Source: Edaphochlamys debaryana (taxonomy: Eukaryota > Chlorophyta > Chlorophyceae > Chlamydomonadales). From it: a stretch of 64,000 nucleotides of DNA. The stretch spans positions 868,001 to 932,000 of the forward strand of contig JAEHOE010000009.1 in the NCBI GenBank assembly GCA_016858145.1, written 5' to 3'. This document shows, piece after piece, positions 1 through 11,046 of the stretch. Both the position numbers and the translations under genes were made by a program. Within the stretch, counting starts at the first letter, position 1, and the number at the start of each line of letters is the position of its first letter. The notes under the pieces were generated by a model. That model ran no database searches. It was not told the origin of the DNA and saw only the letters and a list, made by a program, of their open reading frames with translations.

Positions 1-3000
1 GGGGGATGAGGGAGAGCGAAGGGGCAGCCGGGCGCAAAGCGGCCGGGCCCAGGCAAGACCGGCAAACACTTGACCCCGTCCTTCCCCCCTTAGCTCCAAT
101 CCGGCTCACGTGCAATGACTTGTAGGCGGCGGAGTTGCAGGTGGGCGTGGCGCCGTCGGGTTGGAGCGTGCCGCTGCGGGAGTGGGTGTGGGAGCGGGAG
201 GGGGGAAGACGTCACAGCACGTCCCTGCATACAGAACCCTGCTGCCACCTCTGCACAGCCCGCGGCCCCAGGCGAGAGTCAACGCTGAGCCCCACGCAGG
301 CCGCTGCACGATGCAGCTTCCACTCGCGATCCAACCGACGCAATAACCACCGCTATCTGCCGTACCGACATCAGTCATCACACAGAAAGATCTGCAAACC
401 CCCCAGAAAATATCTCACCTGGATGCGGCGGACAGCAGCGACCCCGGTGCCGTGATCTCGGGCTTGATCCGCCCATCGGTGGTGGGGCCAAAGGAGGAGT
501 ATGTGGCGACGTCCTCGTATCCCGCGGGGGCGGTGTCGGGGGCGCGCCTGAAGCTCACACTCACGCTTCCTGGGGGTTGGGGGTTCGGGGGTTGGAGGGG
601 GGTGGGAAGGGTGAGTGGTAGTGGTTGGGGCTGGGGGAGGGCAATGTTTACGTAGCCCGCGGGGGCGGAGTTGGGAGCACGCCTGTGGGATACGCTGACG
701 CTGGCTGGAGGATTGAGGTTGGGAGTTGGATGAAGGGTGTTGTTGGGTAAGGAGGGGCAAAAGAGGTTTTATTTTCTGGCGGTGGGGGGTGGGGTGGAGT
801 CGGGGGCGACAGAAGGGTGGTAACGCTGCCTGGGGAGAGGTGAGGAGGTTCGGGGTTGAAACGGGGGCCCGGGTGGTGGGGGCCAAACCAGAGGGGCTCT
901 AGAGGGGCAGAAGAGGGGCACTAGAGGGGCACCTGACCACAAGGAAACCGCCCGGAGCCTGCAGCACCGGTGGTGCCGTTTCGCGAGTGGGAAAGGGGTC
1001 ATGCCGCAAGACCCATTCCCATGCTGTGTGCCGGCGCCGGTCACATCAGGCTGTTCACTTGCAAGGGGCGGCCGGCTCCACCCCGCACCTGAGCTGACCG
1101 CAGCCAGCGGCCCCCACCCCGCAGCCCGCAGCACCGGTGCACGGAACAGGCGCTACACAACTCCCTGCTCTACCAGCCCCTTAGCCCTTGAGCCCCATGT
1201 GCACCTGAGCTGACCGCAACCCAACCACAACCCAATCAAATACCCTCCACTGGCCCCCCATGCGCACCTGAGCCCACTGCCGCCAGCAGCCATCGGCCCG
1301 TGGACAGCGGCACGGAGCCCATGGGCACCGCGGGGGTGGCGCTGGCTCCGTCGGCGGAGAGCATTTGGAAGTAGCCGTCCTGTGGGGCGGGGACGGGCAA
1401 GGGAGGGAGGCGGGATATGGGAGGTTGAGGACGCGAGTGAAGTGGAAGACACCCCCCGTTGGAGGCCGAGAGCACCTGTAGGTAGCCGTCCTGTGGGGCG
1501 GGGACGGGCACGGGAGCGGGAGGCAGTTGAGGAGAAGAGAAGCACCCCCCCTACCCGCTGCCGACCTTGAGGGGCAGGGGGGTGGAGGGATGAACGACGA
1601 CATGGGAGGTTTATGACAGTAGTGAGATGCATTGTTTCGCCCCGTCAGTGGTCGCCCCCGCCTTCCCCTTGCCCCTCCCCTCCCACACACACAAGCGACC
1701 GTTGCTTCAAGCTTTCGGGTTTGCTTGGTGCCTCTTCCCCGCGGCCTGTCTGCTCACGACTGCACTAATACTTATCACGCGCCGACCCTACGCATCCTAA
1801 ACACAAGCGAGCAGCCATTCACACACCCCCACGCCCTTCCTGCTCCCCCCTCCCCCTCAACCCCCCCTGACAGGGCTCCGCCGCACTGTCTGGCCCCCTA
1901 GGGGACCTCCCCCCCACCCACCTGGCGGTCGTTGTACACCACCACCCCCACGGCCCCCGCCGTGGCCGCCGCCTTCATCTTGTCCGTGAAGTAGCAGCGG
2001 CCCCTCTGGATGAGGACCACGCGGCCGCGGATGCCGCCTGGGGGGGAGAGGGGAAGGGGGTAGAGGGACAGGGAGAGGGAGAGGGGTGAGGGGCCAGCTC
2101 GCCTAATCGACTTGTGTGATTAAAGGGAGGATCACGCGGCCGCGGATGCCGCCTGGGGGGGGGAGGGGAAGGGGGTAGAGGGACAGGGAGAGGGAGAGGG
2201 GTGAGGGGCCAGCTCGCCTAATCGACTTGTGTGATTAAAGGGAGGACCACGCGGCCGCGGATGCCGCCTGGGGGCAGGGGGGATTCAGGTCAGGAGTATG
2301 GGTTGAGAGCGAAGTTGGAAAACAAAGTCAGACGAGACACACGGGCGGCTCAGACGTAACGTCGGGAGCTAAGCAGGGTATTGGCCGACACTGCAGCGAC
2401 ATTGCGCCGACCCAGCCCGAAGAGCTGGAGCTAGGCACTCGGGGCAGGTCCCTCCTCCCCCCTCCCATTGCCCCATCCCCAAACCCCGCCCTCCCCCAAA
2501 AACCTACCCACCTGCGTTGCTGATACCCAAACAGGCGTCCTCCATCCCACTCCCTTCCCTACACACACACACACACCTTGATCTCTCCCCTCCCATTCCC
2601 CATCCCCCACTCCCCAAGCCCGCCCCCACCTGCGTTGCTGATGCCCGAGCAGGCGTCCGCGGGGGTGGCCGCCACAAGGCCCGCGCTGGCGATGGTGCCA
2701 AGGTCCCCTCCGAACCCCGCCCCCACCACCCGCACGGTGCGGGAGCCGCCCTGGGGTGGGGTGTGTGGGGGGAGAGGTGTGAGGACAAGGTGGGTTTTGG
2801 GTTGGGTTGGAATGGGTTGGCGTCCAGGATGGGGGTTGTGGGAAGTGGGGGTCGTGGGGGTTGTGGGAAGACGCGTGCGGACCGGGGTGGGTCGAGAGGG
2901 TTTGCAGGCGGAGCGGTAACCCACACACACAAGCGAAAGGGCCCTGGGCCTGGTCGGCCCTGGTTGGGCCCCAGAATTCCAACCGTCAGCACGTGGGCCC

Positions 3001-6000
3001 CCGCACCTGCCCGCCCGCCATGTTCATGGTTACTGTCATGCTGAACACAGTCACCCCGTAGGCCGATGGCTTGTCACCGGAAGTGGTCTGGGGGGGGCCA
3101 AAGGGGGGCGAAAGGGGGGCCAATGGAGCAAGCGAGAGGATTCCGACGTCTGTCGAAGGAGCGGATTGATGTGGGCAACGCGGGGCCGAGGCCGAGGACC
3201 GGTACGGTACCCATTGTGTGGCCTTGCCTGGCGAAGGGCAGAGCCTCTTTCCCTCTCTCTCCCCCATGGGTCCCAGCCCCCCGGGTCCCACAGCCCACCG
3301 ATGCCAGGGCCACGTGGCTGGGGTCACCCCCGAGGGGTTTACGGACTAAGCAACCGCCATGCGGCGGGTTTGCTGGGCGAATTCGAGCGGGCCTACGGCC
3401 CTGATCGCCCTGATCGAAGCTTTCATGACCGCGAGACTCTGCCCCCCACACACAGCCCACCGATGCCAAGGTGGCTCCCGCCCCCCGGACCCCACTCCCC
3501 CCGCCCCTGGCTCCCCCGAGACCGCTGGGCCTTTGCCTTCCACTTCCGACGCCCGGCCCCTCCCCCCCCCCAAGCTCACCGAGGCCAGGGTGGCTCCCGC
3601 CGTGAGGCAGTTCTTGGCGACAGCAGGGGATGTGACGGTGGTGGTGGCGGTGGTGGTGGCGCCGTAGTTGCCTGCGCGGGGAAAGGGGGGTTGCGCGAGG
3701 GGGTGGGAGTTGTGTGAGGGGGTGGGGGGTGAGGTGGATGACGTGCCACGGGGAGCATGTGCGGGGAATGTACGGGTGGGGTGGGGTGGGAATGTGGGAG
3801 GGGACCATGGGTGGTGGTGGCGGCGCCGCACGGTACTTCCCTGGGGGTGGGGGTGGGATGACGTGAGAATGGGAGCAAGTGTGGAGCATGTGAGGATGGG
3901 GTAGGGTGGGACGTTGGGTGGGGGGAGGTGGTGGTGGCTCCGTAATTCCCTGGGGGGGTGGGGGGCGGAGGTGCGGAGGCGCTTTGGTGAGGGCGTGTGT
4001 GCGGATGCAGGGTGGTCGATACGGGAGGGGTGGAAGTGTTGGCGCCGTAGTTTCCTGTGAAGAAAAATGGTTTGGGTTTGGTTGGGGTGGAAGGATGCGC
4101 AGTAGAAGTGCGACGCGTGAGCCTGACGCGCACACAGAGCTGGGTGGGGGTGCGGGTGAGTGTGGAAATACGGGAGGGGGTCGGATTAGGTACGGGCGGC
4201 ACCGGCCGGCTTGGTTGCAGACCCCGCAGAGCCTTCATGACGCTCCGCACCAACCGCCCAACAACGACAGAAGGTTGCCCCCTCCCTCGATATCGACTGT
4301 CGTGACTTCCTATCCCCCTTCTTCCCTCTACTGCTGTGCTCTGTACCGTTGCCGTACCTGCCGCGAACACGGACAGGAAGTCCTGATTGGCCCACGTGAA
4401 TCGATCCAGCGCCGACGCCATGCTGTCGTACGCCGTCAGATCAGATCCCCATGAGTCAGAGTGCACGCGGGCACCCACGGAGTAGGTTAGGTTGAAGTAG
4501 GAGCGGGCTAGGTCGCCGGGGGTCCACACCTGACAGGGGCAGGGGAGGAGAGGGAGGGGAGGATGAGTCATGGGGGGGAGGGATGAGTCATGGGGGGAGG
4601 GGGGGGACGAGGGCCTACCATCAGGGTAGAGGGATAGGGTGTGGGATGAGGGTCCGCGGCAAAGGCCCCCCCCCCCCCCATGGCACACCCCCGCTGCCCC
4701 CCGCTCCCCCCCTTCCTCTTCCTTTCACCCTCCGTGGCGTTCCGTAACAACAGCCCCTCCTTCCCTTGCACCCCCTTCACCACCTCCGACCCTCCCTCCG
4801 GCCCTCACCACGTCCCCCCTGTCCCAGCCCAGGTCCATAAAGGCCATCCCAACCCCTCTCTCCGCCCTCCCCCCCACTCATTCCCCCCCTGCCATGTGGG
4901 TTCCCACCCCACCCCCAGGCCCTCACCCCGTCCCCCTTGTCCCGGCTGAGATCCATGAAGGCGATCTTGGCGGCGGGTGCCTGGCCGGTGGCTGGATCCA
5001 GGGGCTCAGAGGTGCCGGAGGGGCGGTCGAACCTTTGCGGGAGGGGGAGGGTGGGGGGGAGGGCGACGGTGGAGGGGAGGTGAACGGGGAGGAAGTCAAG
5101 GGTGATCATATGGGGAGAGTGAGCTGGGCCCTCCCAGCGGGACCGCCCAGCCGCGTTCCATACATAAATGCAGCACAGCAGTGGGCGCGCACGCCGCAGG
5201 GGAGGGGGAGGGGGGGGTGATCTTTGACGAGTTAGAGGTTGGATAGCCCAGAAGGTAAGACGAGGGGGAGGGGGGGTGATCCGAGCCAGCAGGCGGGCAG
5301 GGATGAAGGATGAAGCCACGAAGGGGGCGGGCACAGCGGGGTTGCAACCTCCACCGTACGCCGCACGCACCTGCTGCCCACGAGCGTGCCTGACACGTGC
5401 GTCCCGTGACCGAACGAGTCGTACAGATCCTGAGTACGGCAGGTGAGAGCGGGAGGGGCCAGAGGGGCGAAGGCTTTGTGGGGCTTGTGCACGTTGGGAA
5501 CCCCTCGTCTTACGCTCAGTCGGGCCTCGCGCGAAAACCCTGCAACCTCCCCCTAACCGACCGGCGTTGTACCCACTGGCCTTTGCCTTTCCCCTTCTGC
5601 CAGCACGTACCTCCTTCCCCGCGACCACCCCCAAACCCCCCACTTCCCTCCCAGAGGCACGCACCTGTACGACAGCCAGATAGTACCGCAGCTTGCGGTG
5701 CCGCGTGGACAGGAAGTACTGCGGAGTACGACGGAGTACGACAATGTCAATGCCGGATCATCGCTCTCCATGAGCCATTTCATGAACCCGTCATGTTCAA
5801 GAACACCATGTCAGCACCCTTACGCGTTACTGAAGGCGTGCGAGAGATGGGCTCCTCTCCAGCACAAGCCAGCACGAGCCGCGGTCGGCCTAGCTTGCTT
5901 TCCCCCCGCCCTCCATCGCCCCCCCCCACCACCACCACACACACACGGCTAACACGAGCAGCCGTTCACACACGCCTGCATCCCTGGCTTGCACGAGCAG

Positions 6001-9000
6001 CCCTTCGCACACCTGCATCCCGTTTGCGTCCGTCTGCACGTTCTGCATGAAGGGCACGGCTGGGTCGTAGAAGTAGCAGTTGCCCACGTCCAGGCCAGAG
6101 TCGCCGCAGCCCACGGTCTGTGGGGGAGAGGGAGAGGAGGGTGTTTGTTGCTGAGCGGGATCGCGCCGACACCAGGGAAGCATAGCTTGCGAAGAGGTGG
6201 AGCGGGAGGGGAGGCAGGAGCTCCGAGGACAGCAGGCTGCGAACTGCCCCTGTGGCTACAACACCCGCTACGCTAACGCACGGTCAAATACGTTGCGCCC
6301 GTCGAGGCACGCTGCCTGCCCACCCCCTGTGGTCGCAGCCCACACCCGGCTGCGCACATCCGGTGGGGCCTACGGTCCGCAGGCTGCAACCGCCAGCAGC
6401 AGTGGTGCAGCCTACCGGTGTTCACCTCGATATAACTCGCCACCCCACGGCCAAACAACCCGCGTCCCCACCCCGGCCCCCACCTGGTTGCGGCCACCCA
6501 GCCCCTTATTCGCAGCCCCCACCCAACTGCGACCATCATTATGGCCTAAGCTTCGCAGGCAGCTATTCACTGCCTGACAACACCCGCCATCGCAGGACCA
6601 AAACCTACTGCAGCTCGGCCCCACCTGAACACGACCAAACCACGTCCCCGCCCCGGCCCCAGCCCGGCCCCACCTGGTTGCGTCCGTCCAGCCCCGCCGC
6701 CCAGAAGGGGTGCATGGACAGCAGCTGCGCCTGCGCCGGGGCGTCCGGGTAGCCCCCCGTCTGGATGACGGCCGAGGCGAGCAGGTTGTGCACCCGGGCC
6801 GCCATGCGGGGGGCCAGCCAGGAGACCTGTTGGGGTGGAGGGGGGAGGGGAGGGGAGGGGCTAGCGTAAGACGTGTCGGGAGGCCGAGGGAGAGGGAGAG
6901 CGGCAGCTGGCGAGCGGGCGGCCATGAGGGGAGCCAGCCAGGAGACCTGTTGGGGTGGAGGGGGGAGAGGGGAGGGGAGGGGAAGGGTGAGGGGAGGGGT
7001 GGAGCGGGGGGTTGGGTGGAGACCCGGGCAGGCGGCGCGAGCAGTGGTTTGGGTCGGCGCGTACGGGGCCGTTCGCAGGCCAGGGAGCAGCCCCCCGCCC
7101 CTGGCAGCGCTCAGCGGCGAGCACGCAGCCGACACTCCGACCGCACCCCCCCGCTCCCACAAGCAAGCACCCGCCTGTTCCGTAAGCTCCCTCCCCACAC
7201 CAGTACCACCCAACACTGTCTGTCCTATGCAGATAGGACGACGAAGCGGTCCCGTGATCACACCACTCGCCGCCAGAAACCTCGAACGGCTAGCCGCACA
7301 CGCACCTGGGGCGCCGCCGCGAGCCATTCCGCGGTCGCCTCGAGCGCCTCGGGGCACACTGCCACCGTCAGGACGGTGGGACTGTCCCGGTCAGGGGCCA
7401 GCAGGGGGGGGCAGGCGCGGGGCGACAGCGCCGCGAGCGCCTCAGCCCAGTCGGCAGCGGCCGCGTGGGCGGGGCGGTAGGGCGGCAGGACCACGCCCCC
7501 GTCCCCCGCCCCCGCCTCCCGCCCCCGCCCTGCAGCACCATCATCCTGCCCTGGCGCCTGGGCCTGGGCCTGGGCCTGGGCCTCGCTGGCTCGCTGCCCT
7601 GGCGTGCTTTCGGAGCCCGAGTTGGGCGCCGACGGGTGCGGCAGAGTCAGCCCCGCGAGTGTGGCCAGGTCCTCGTGCTCCAGGTGGGGGAAGGAGACCT
7701 CCAGCACAACGCGTGTGGGGCCCGCGGGCGAGGCGGAGGAGGCGGAGGAGGCGTTGCCGGGGGCGGAGGAGGTGGAGGCGGGTGCGCGAGGGGCGGCGTG
7801 CCGCCGCATGGCGCCCAGTACCACGGTCGCGGCCTGGAGGGGACGCGGAGCAGAGGTGTCCAGCAAGAAAGGCAGGATTCTGCTTGGCAGGCACGCACGG
7901 TGGACCCCTTGCCAGCTGGCAGCACCGTGCACCCCGTCCCGCCCCACCCTCGTGCATCCGCCCCCAGCCGCCCCGTGCCGCCGGCCCCTTCCTCCACCCC
8001 ATACCCACGCCGCCACGCCCTCACCTCGGCCCCGCCCGCCGCGGCCAGCAGCTCATCCAGCCGCCCCCCGCCCGCCAGCGCCTCCGCCGCCGCCTGACGC
8101 GCCTCCTTGAGAAGGTGCAGAACGGAGTGGAGCTCGGGAGCGATGCGGCGGTGGGGGGGCCCATAGGGAGCCTACGGTCGGGATGTGGGTCGGGGTCAGG
8201 CGCGCATGGGTCGAGGGCGCACACCGGGGGCAGGTATGGTGCGTGGCGACCCGTGCCAGCTCGGCCATACCGGCACCCATCCGCCGGTTTGGGCTCTCTG
8301 GGTGATCAGCGTTCCCGCTCACGAATGCAGCGCGGAGCCGTGGGCGAGGTCTCGGGTCCCCGACACCCAACTGCCTACTCGGACGCCTAGGGCACCGCCC
8401 GCACCCGGCCAACCCCGCCCCCCCCCTCCCCCAACCCGACCCGTCTCTCCCCTCCCCAGATGTCCACTCCGTCCCGCTGACCCCACCCACCACAATGAAA
8501 CCCCAGCAATGCCCTTCCCCGCTCCCGCTCCCGCCCCTGCTCCCACCTGCCCTGCCCCTGCCCTCCCGCTGCACCCGCCCCGGCCGAACCCCCGACCCGA
8601 CGCACCGCTCTGAGCCCCGGGTACTCGGACAGCACCCCGGCCAGATCCGCATCCGCCGAAACCGCCAGCAGCCAGGCGGCGGGGGGCAGGAAGGAAACCA
8701 CTGCCACGCCCTCGGCCCTCAATCGGGCCAGCAGCAGATCCTGGTCGGCTGCGAACTGGGGCAGCTCCCGTTCCCTTTCCCCTTGGCCCAGAAAGAGGCT
8801 GGCGTCAAAGCTGCCGGCATCATCGGCTGCTAGAAATGGGTCGCCGGTTGCGTCGTCGTCGGCCTCTGAGGCGGGGAGGGAGTCGAGGGGCTGGGCCCGG
8901 CCGGGCCCGGTCTGCGTTCGCGGCTGCGCGGGCTGCGGGTCCGCGTCTGTGTCCGGAACTGGTTCCGGATCGGACTCTGGACCCCCGTGGGCCTCAGTGG

Positions 9001-9513
9001 GCCCGTGCGCTGCTTCGTGGTAGTGCAGATCCGGGCCCAAGGTGAGGAGCCAGAGCTGGGAGTCCGAGAGTGGGCCCCATTCCGGCGAGGATGTGGGCAC
9101 ATGGACCGAGGCCCGCTGAGCAAGCAGCCGCCGTGCTAGGGGCGTGGGGGCTGGGAGCCTGCGGCGGCAAGGAGGATGGATGCAAGAGCGAAGCGGGATT
9201 GCAGTGTAAGGACGAGCCTCGCGGGCTGGCCCCCGGGGGTAGAGGCGTGTCCAGGGCGGACCTGACAGGTAGGGCGCTCAGCTGCTGCCCAGCTCCAAGC
9301 ACGTACGCACCTGCTGTGCTCCGCGTCCACATCCACCACGCCTGTCCGGAGATGCACCTCGTGCACTCCTCTATACGTGGACCGAGCGGCGCGAGCTAGG
9401 CGCCCGCGGCCGGGCGATTTCTCCGATGCATCGCCTCGTCCGTTTGTGGAAGTCGCCGCGCAGGCTGACCCCCACAGCAACAGCACACATAGCCCAATCG
9501 AGATGCGGCGCAT
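1..9513 (-). CDS. KP43-like secreted subtilisin-family serine protease (3' end off window)
   Basis: Exons, 5' to 3': 9513-9311, 9158-8606, 8171-8025, 7833-7306, 6826-6674, 6117-6013, 5718-5665, 5429-5371, 5032-4927, 4529-4358, 3671-3580, 3087-3007, 2750-2630, 2037-1922, 1379-1268, 569-419, 173-110. All phases agree and give 939 residues. The start is the ATG opening MRRISIGLCVLLLWGSACA, a clear signal peptide. About 510 residues of N-terminal region precede the catalytic core. The Asp motif GCGDSGLDVGNCYFYD (Asp about 534), the HRKLRYY segment, the His motif DSFGHGTHVSGT (His about 589), SDSWGS, the oxyanion-hole Asn in AAGNYGA (about 695), a PA-domain-like segment VVLIQRGRCYFTDK, and YSSFGPT/DGRIKPEITAPG follow in the order expected for KP43-type S8 proteases with a PA insertion. 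The GTSMA catalytic-Ser exon must lie beyond base 1. An extracellular endopeptidase is inferred. It lies downstream of, and on the same strand as, a 14-Kazal inhibitor gene. Its introns hold many copies of exon edges. Confidence 0.93.
645..705 (-). repeat. Degenerate copy of the exon-16 acceptor edge
   Basis: This intronic stretch repeats the first part of protease exon 16 (real edge about 520-570), including the codons for the PAGY segment. It lies about 120 bp upstream in transcript direction. The copy has diverged but still aligns along about 50 bp. Confidence 0.75.
1084..1222 (-). repeat. Two copies of the exon-15 donor edge
   Basis: The donor end of exon 15 (real 1261-1299, TCAG|GTGCGC) is repeated at about 1198-1222 and, with a longer match back into the coding part, at 1084-1115. 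Both copies keep the GCACCTGAG core, which is a donor on the minus strand. Confidence 0.75.
1475..1512 (-). repeat. Copy of the exon-15 acceptor edge
   Basis: A copy of intron end plus exon start (real 1366-1395) lies 114 bp upstream in transcript direction. It keeps CCCACAG|GACGGCTAC and would encode DGYLQVLSA, against DGYFQMLSA in the real exon. Confidence 0.85.
2011..2276 (-). repeat. 117-bp tandem repeat spanning the exon-14 acceptor
   Basis: The acceptor edge of exon 14 (about 2011-2045) recurs at 2131-2161 and 2247-2275. The intervening sequence (2041-2127 and 2158-2244) is also repeated almost base for base. The unit of about 117 bp therefore contains both coding edge and intron, so the duplication crossed the splice site. 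The copies differ mainly by one base near the start of the second copy and in G-run length. Confidence 0.92.
2505..2540 (-). repeat. Copy of the exon-13 donor edge
   Basis: The sequence repeats the end of exon 13 (real about 2625-2655) 110 bp downstream in transcript direction. It would encode DACLGISNAG followed by GTGGGT, against DACSGISNAG in the real exon. Confidence 0.88.
3289..3485 (-). repeat. Two copies of the exon-11 donor edge
   Basis: The end of exon 11 (real about 3574-3602, AGATLAS|GTGAGC) is repeated at 3458-3485 and 3289-3320. The copies read GATLAS and a more diverged version, each followed by GTGGGC. Both lie in intron 11. Confidence 0.85.
3830..4058 (-). repeat. Three copies of the exon-11 acceptor edge (oxyanion Asn)
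   Basis: The acceptor and first codons of exon 11 (real about 3655-3675, encoding NYGATTT) recur at about 4040-4056 (NYGAN), 3943-3953 (NYGAT) and 3832-3842 (KYRAA). Each is preceded by CAG in the same splice phase. The two outer copies keep the Asn that forms the oxyanion hole; the inner one has Lys. Confidence 0.88.
4801..4850 (-). repeat. Copy of the exon-9 donor edge
   Basis: About 45 bp repeat the end of exon 9 (real about 4921-4965) 118 bp downstream in transcript direction. The copy encodes AFMDLGWDRGD then GTGAGGG, against AFMDLSRDKGD in the real exon. Confidence 0.88.
5951..5985 (-). repeat. Copy of the exon-6 donor edge
   Basis: The segment resembles 5990-6020, the donor end of exon 6 with its flanking intron, with several substitutions and a small length difference. 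It sits directly downstream in transcript direction. Confidence 0.65.
6477..6970 (-). repeat. Copies of both edges of protease exon 5
   Basis: Exon 5 is 6826-6674. Its acceptor edge (6811-6850) recurs at 6928-6970 nearly unchanged, 119 bp upstream in transcript direction. It keeps the poly-pyrimidine tract, CAACAG and the codons for VSWLAP. Its donor edge (6667-6700) recurs at about 6477-6500. The copies flank the real exon on both sides. Confidence 0.82.
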
Positions 9514-11046
9514 CCTCGTGCGTTCGCCTAGCGGGCTCCTACGCGTCTGCTCGCATTTACTTTGCCCAGCCGCGAACCGTGGAGTATACGAAACCTTACG
9601 AACTGTATGGGTAGGTGAGATTATGGAGCTCCTGTTACTGGGGGGTGGTGCAGCAACAGCGTCCTGAACGTCGCCGAGGTCCGAGTTGAGCTAAGCGGGA
9701 AACGACAGGAGTGCGCGTCTAGGCTCGTCTACGGGCGGAAGGAGTTCCACGAAGCTACGTATGATCACTGCGATTACCTTTCGAGCGCTTAGCGCGTGGC
9801 CATGGCCTTTGTGCATAAGCAAATGGATCGGTGTTGCGGCACGAACCCCGGACCACTTCAACTCCCGGGTCCCGCCCCAGAGGCCACCCTGCGACGTGAA
9901 CTTCGCCTGGCACCATATGTCGAATTGGACAGTGTGATGCTCAGCAACGCTTGTGCATAGCGGTGCGAACCGCAGGTTCCACGCTCCACAAAGTGCAAGC
10001 GGCCGCCCATAAGCGTGCTACGGCCCCAACCCCATCCAAGCAGCAGGATAGAGCAGCAGGGCGATCTGGGGTGCTCCCAAGCGTAGCAAGGACGTAATGG
10101 CACAACAACGCAAATGCGTCACCATATGGCATATGCCAGTTGTGCCAGCCGCCCTCTGTGTTGGGCGGCGCAAGAGGGCGCAAGGGCAGCACGATCAATG
10201 GCGGGGCACTCCGAGCGGGGCACCCCTGACCCGACCTGACGACCCCTCCTGCGTGACCCCCCTTTGCCCTTTCATTGCTGCTTGCATCCCCAATCCTCCC
10301 CATCCAGTCTGCAGTGGATGTCTGCGCATCGTCTCATGCGGGGTCAGCGCACTATGCACATGCACTGCGCGCAGTCGATCGCCAAAGAGAACATGCCGAG
10401 AGAACAACATATATGCCAGGCCCCCAATCTCTTGCATCCCGTACGTATGCCATACGGTCTCGGTCAGCCCAGTGCCCAGTGTATGGGGCTTGGGGCACCG
10501 GCTTAGGCCAAAGTCACAGCCCGCCGCCAAATGAGGCCAGTAATCAGCACAGCGGCCTCTTGGCACTGAGCAAGATGGGCCCCAGGCAGCCCCCTCACTA
10601 CACACAGCACACGAAATCCTCCCTAAAAGCGCTTTGATAGCAATCGTGGAACCGGGTGACTGATCGCCAAGATAGCGGCGATGCGGTCACCTCACTGCAA
10701 ACAATGTGCTGATGAGCAGGACGTACGTCCCAGAATCCATACAGCGCTGACCCATGCATATGCTAATGCCTCCAGTTCGGGGCACGTCCTACATTTACGG
10801 CACCTACCTCCATCGTGGGTCACCCCTGCATTAGACCGTTGCCGCCTTGAACGAATTGCGGACGCACAACCTGCCGCAATGCCCACACCAATGCTCACAG
10901 CAGCCCCTCGCGCTCGCAACCCGTTGAAATGATAACTTGATAAGCCAATCCAATGCACGCAAGCATGCGGCCCCTGCAGTAGCACTCTTCCTTCCCAAAC
11001 CACCCATGCCACCTGCTGAGCCTACGGAAACGATGCCGCTACCAAG
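9514..11046. other. Intergenic: protease promoter side and 3' flank of the 14-Kazal gene
   Basis: No coding exon, RNA gene or repeat could be supported here. The stretch is less GC-rich than the introns. It must hold the 5' region of the protease (starting at 9513) and the 3' UTR of the Kazal gene ending at 11047. No TGTAA-type or AATAAA-type signal was obvious on the minus strand. Confidence 0.6.

Noticed and set aside
3074..4688. Long minus-strand frames of 353 and 370 residues
   Set aside because: They run through introns and join real exon pieces with Pro/His/Thr-rich low-complexity sequence. The intact protease reading needs splicing at 3580, 3671 and 4358.
6873..8390. A 505-residue open frame on the plus strand
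   Set aside because: It is the GC-rich opposite strand of protease exons 3-5. It is Arg/Pro/Gly-rich with no domain, while the minus strand has consistent exons and motifs.
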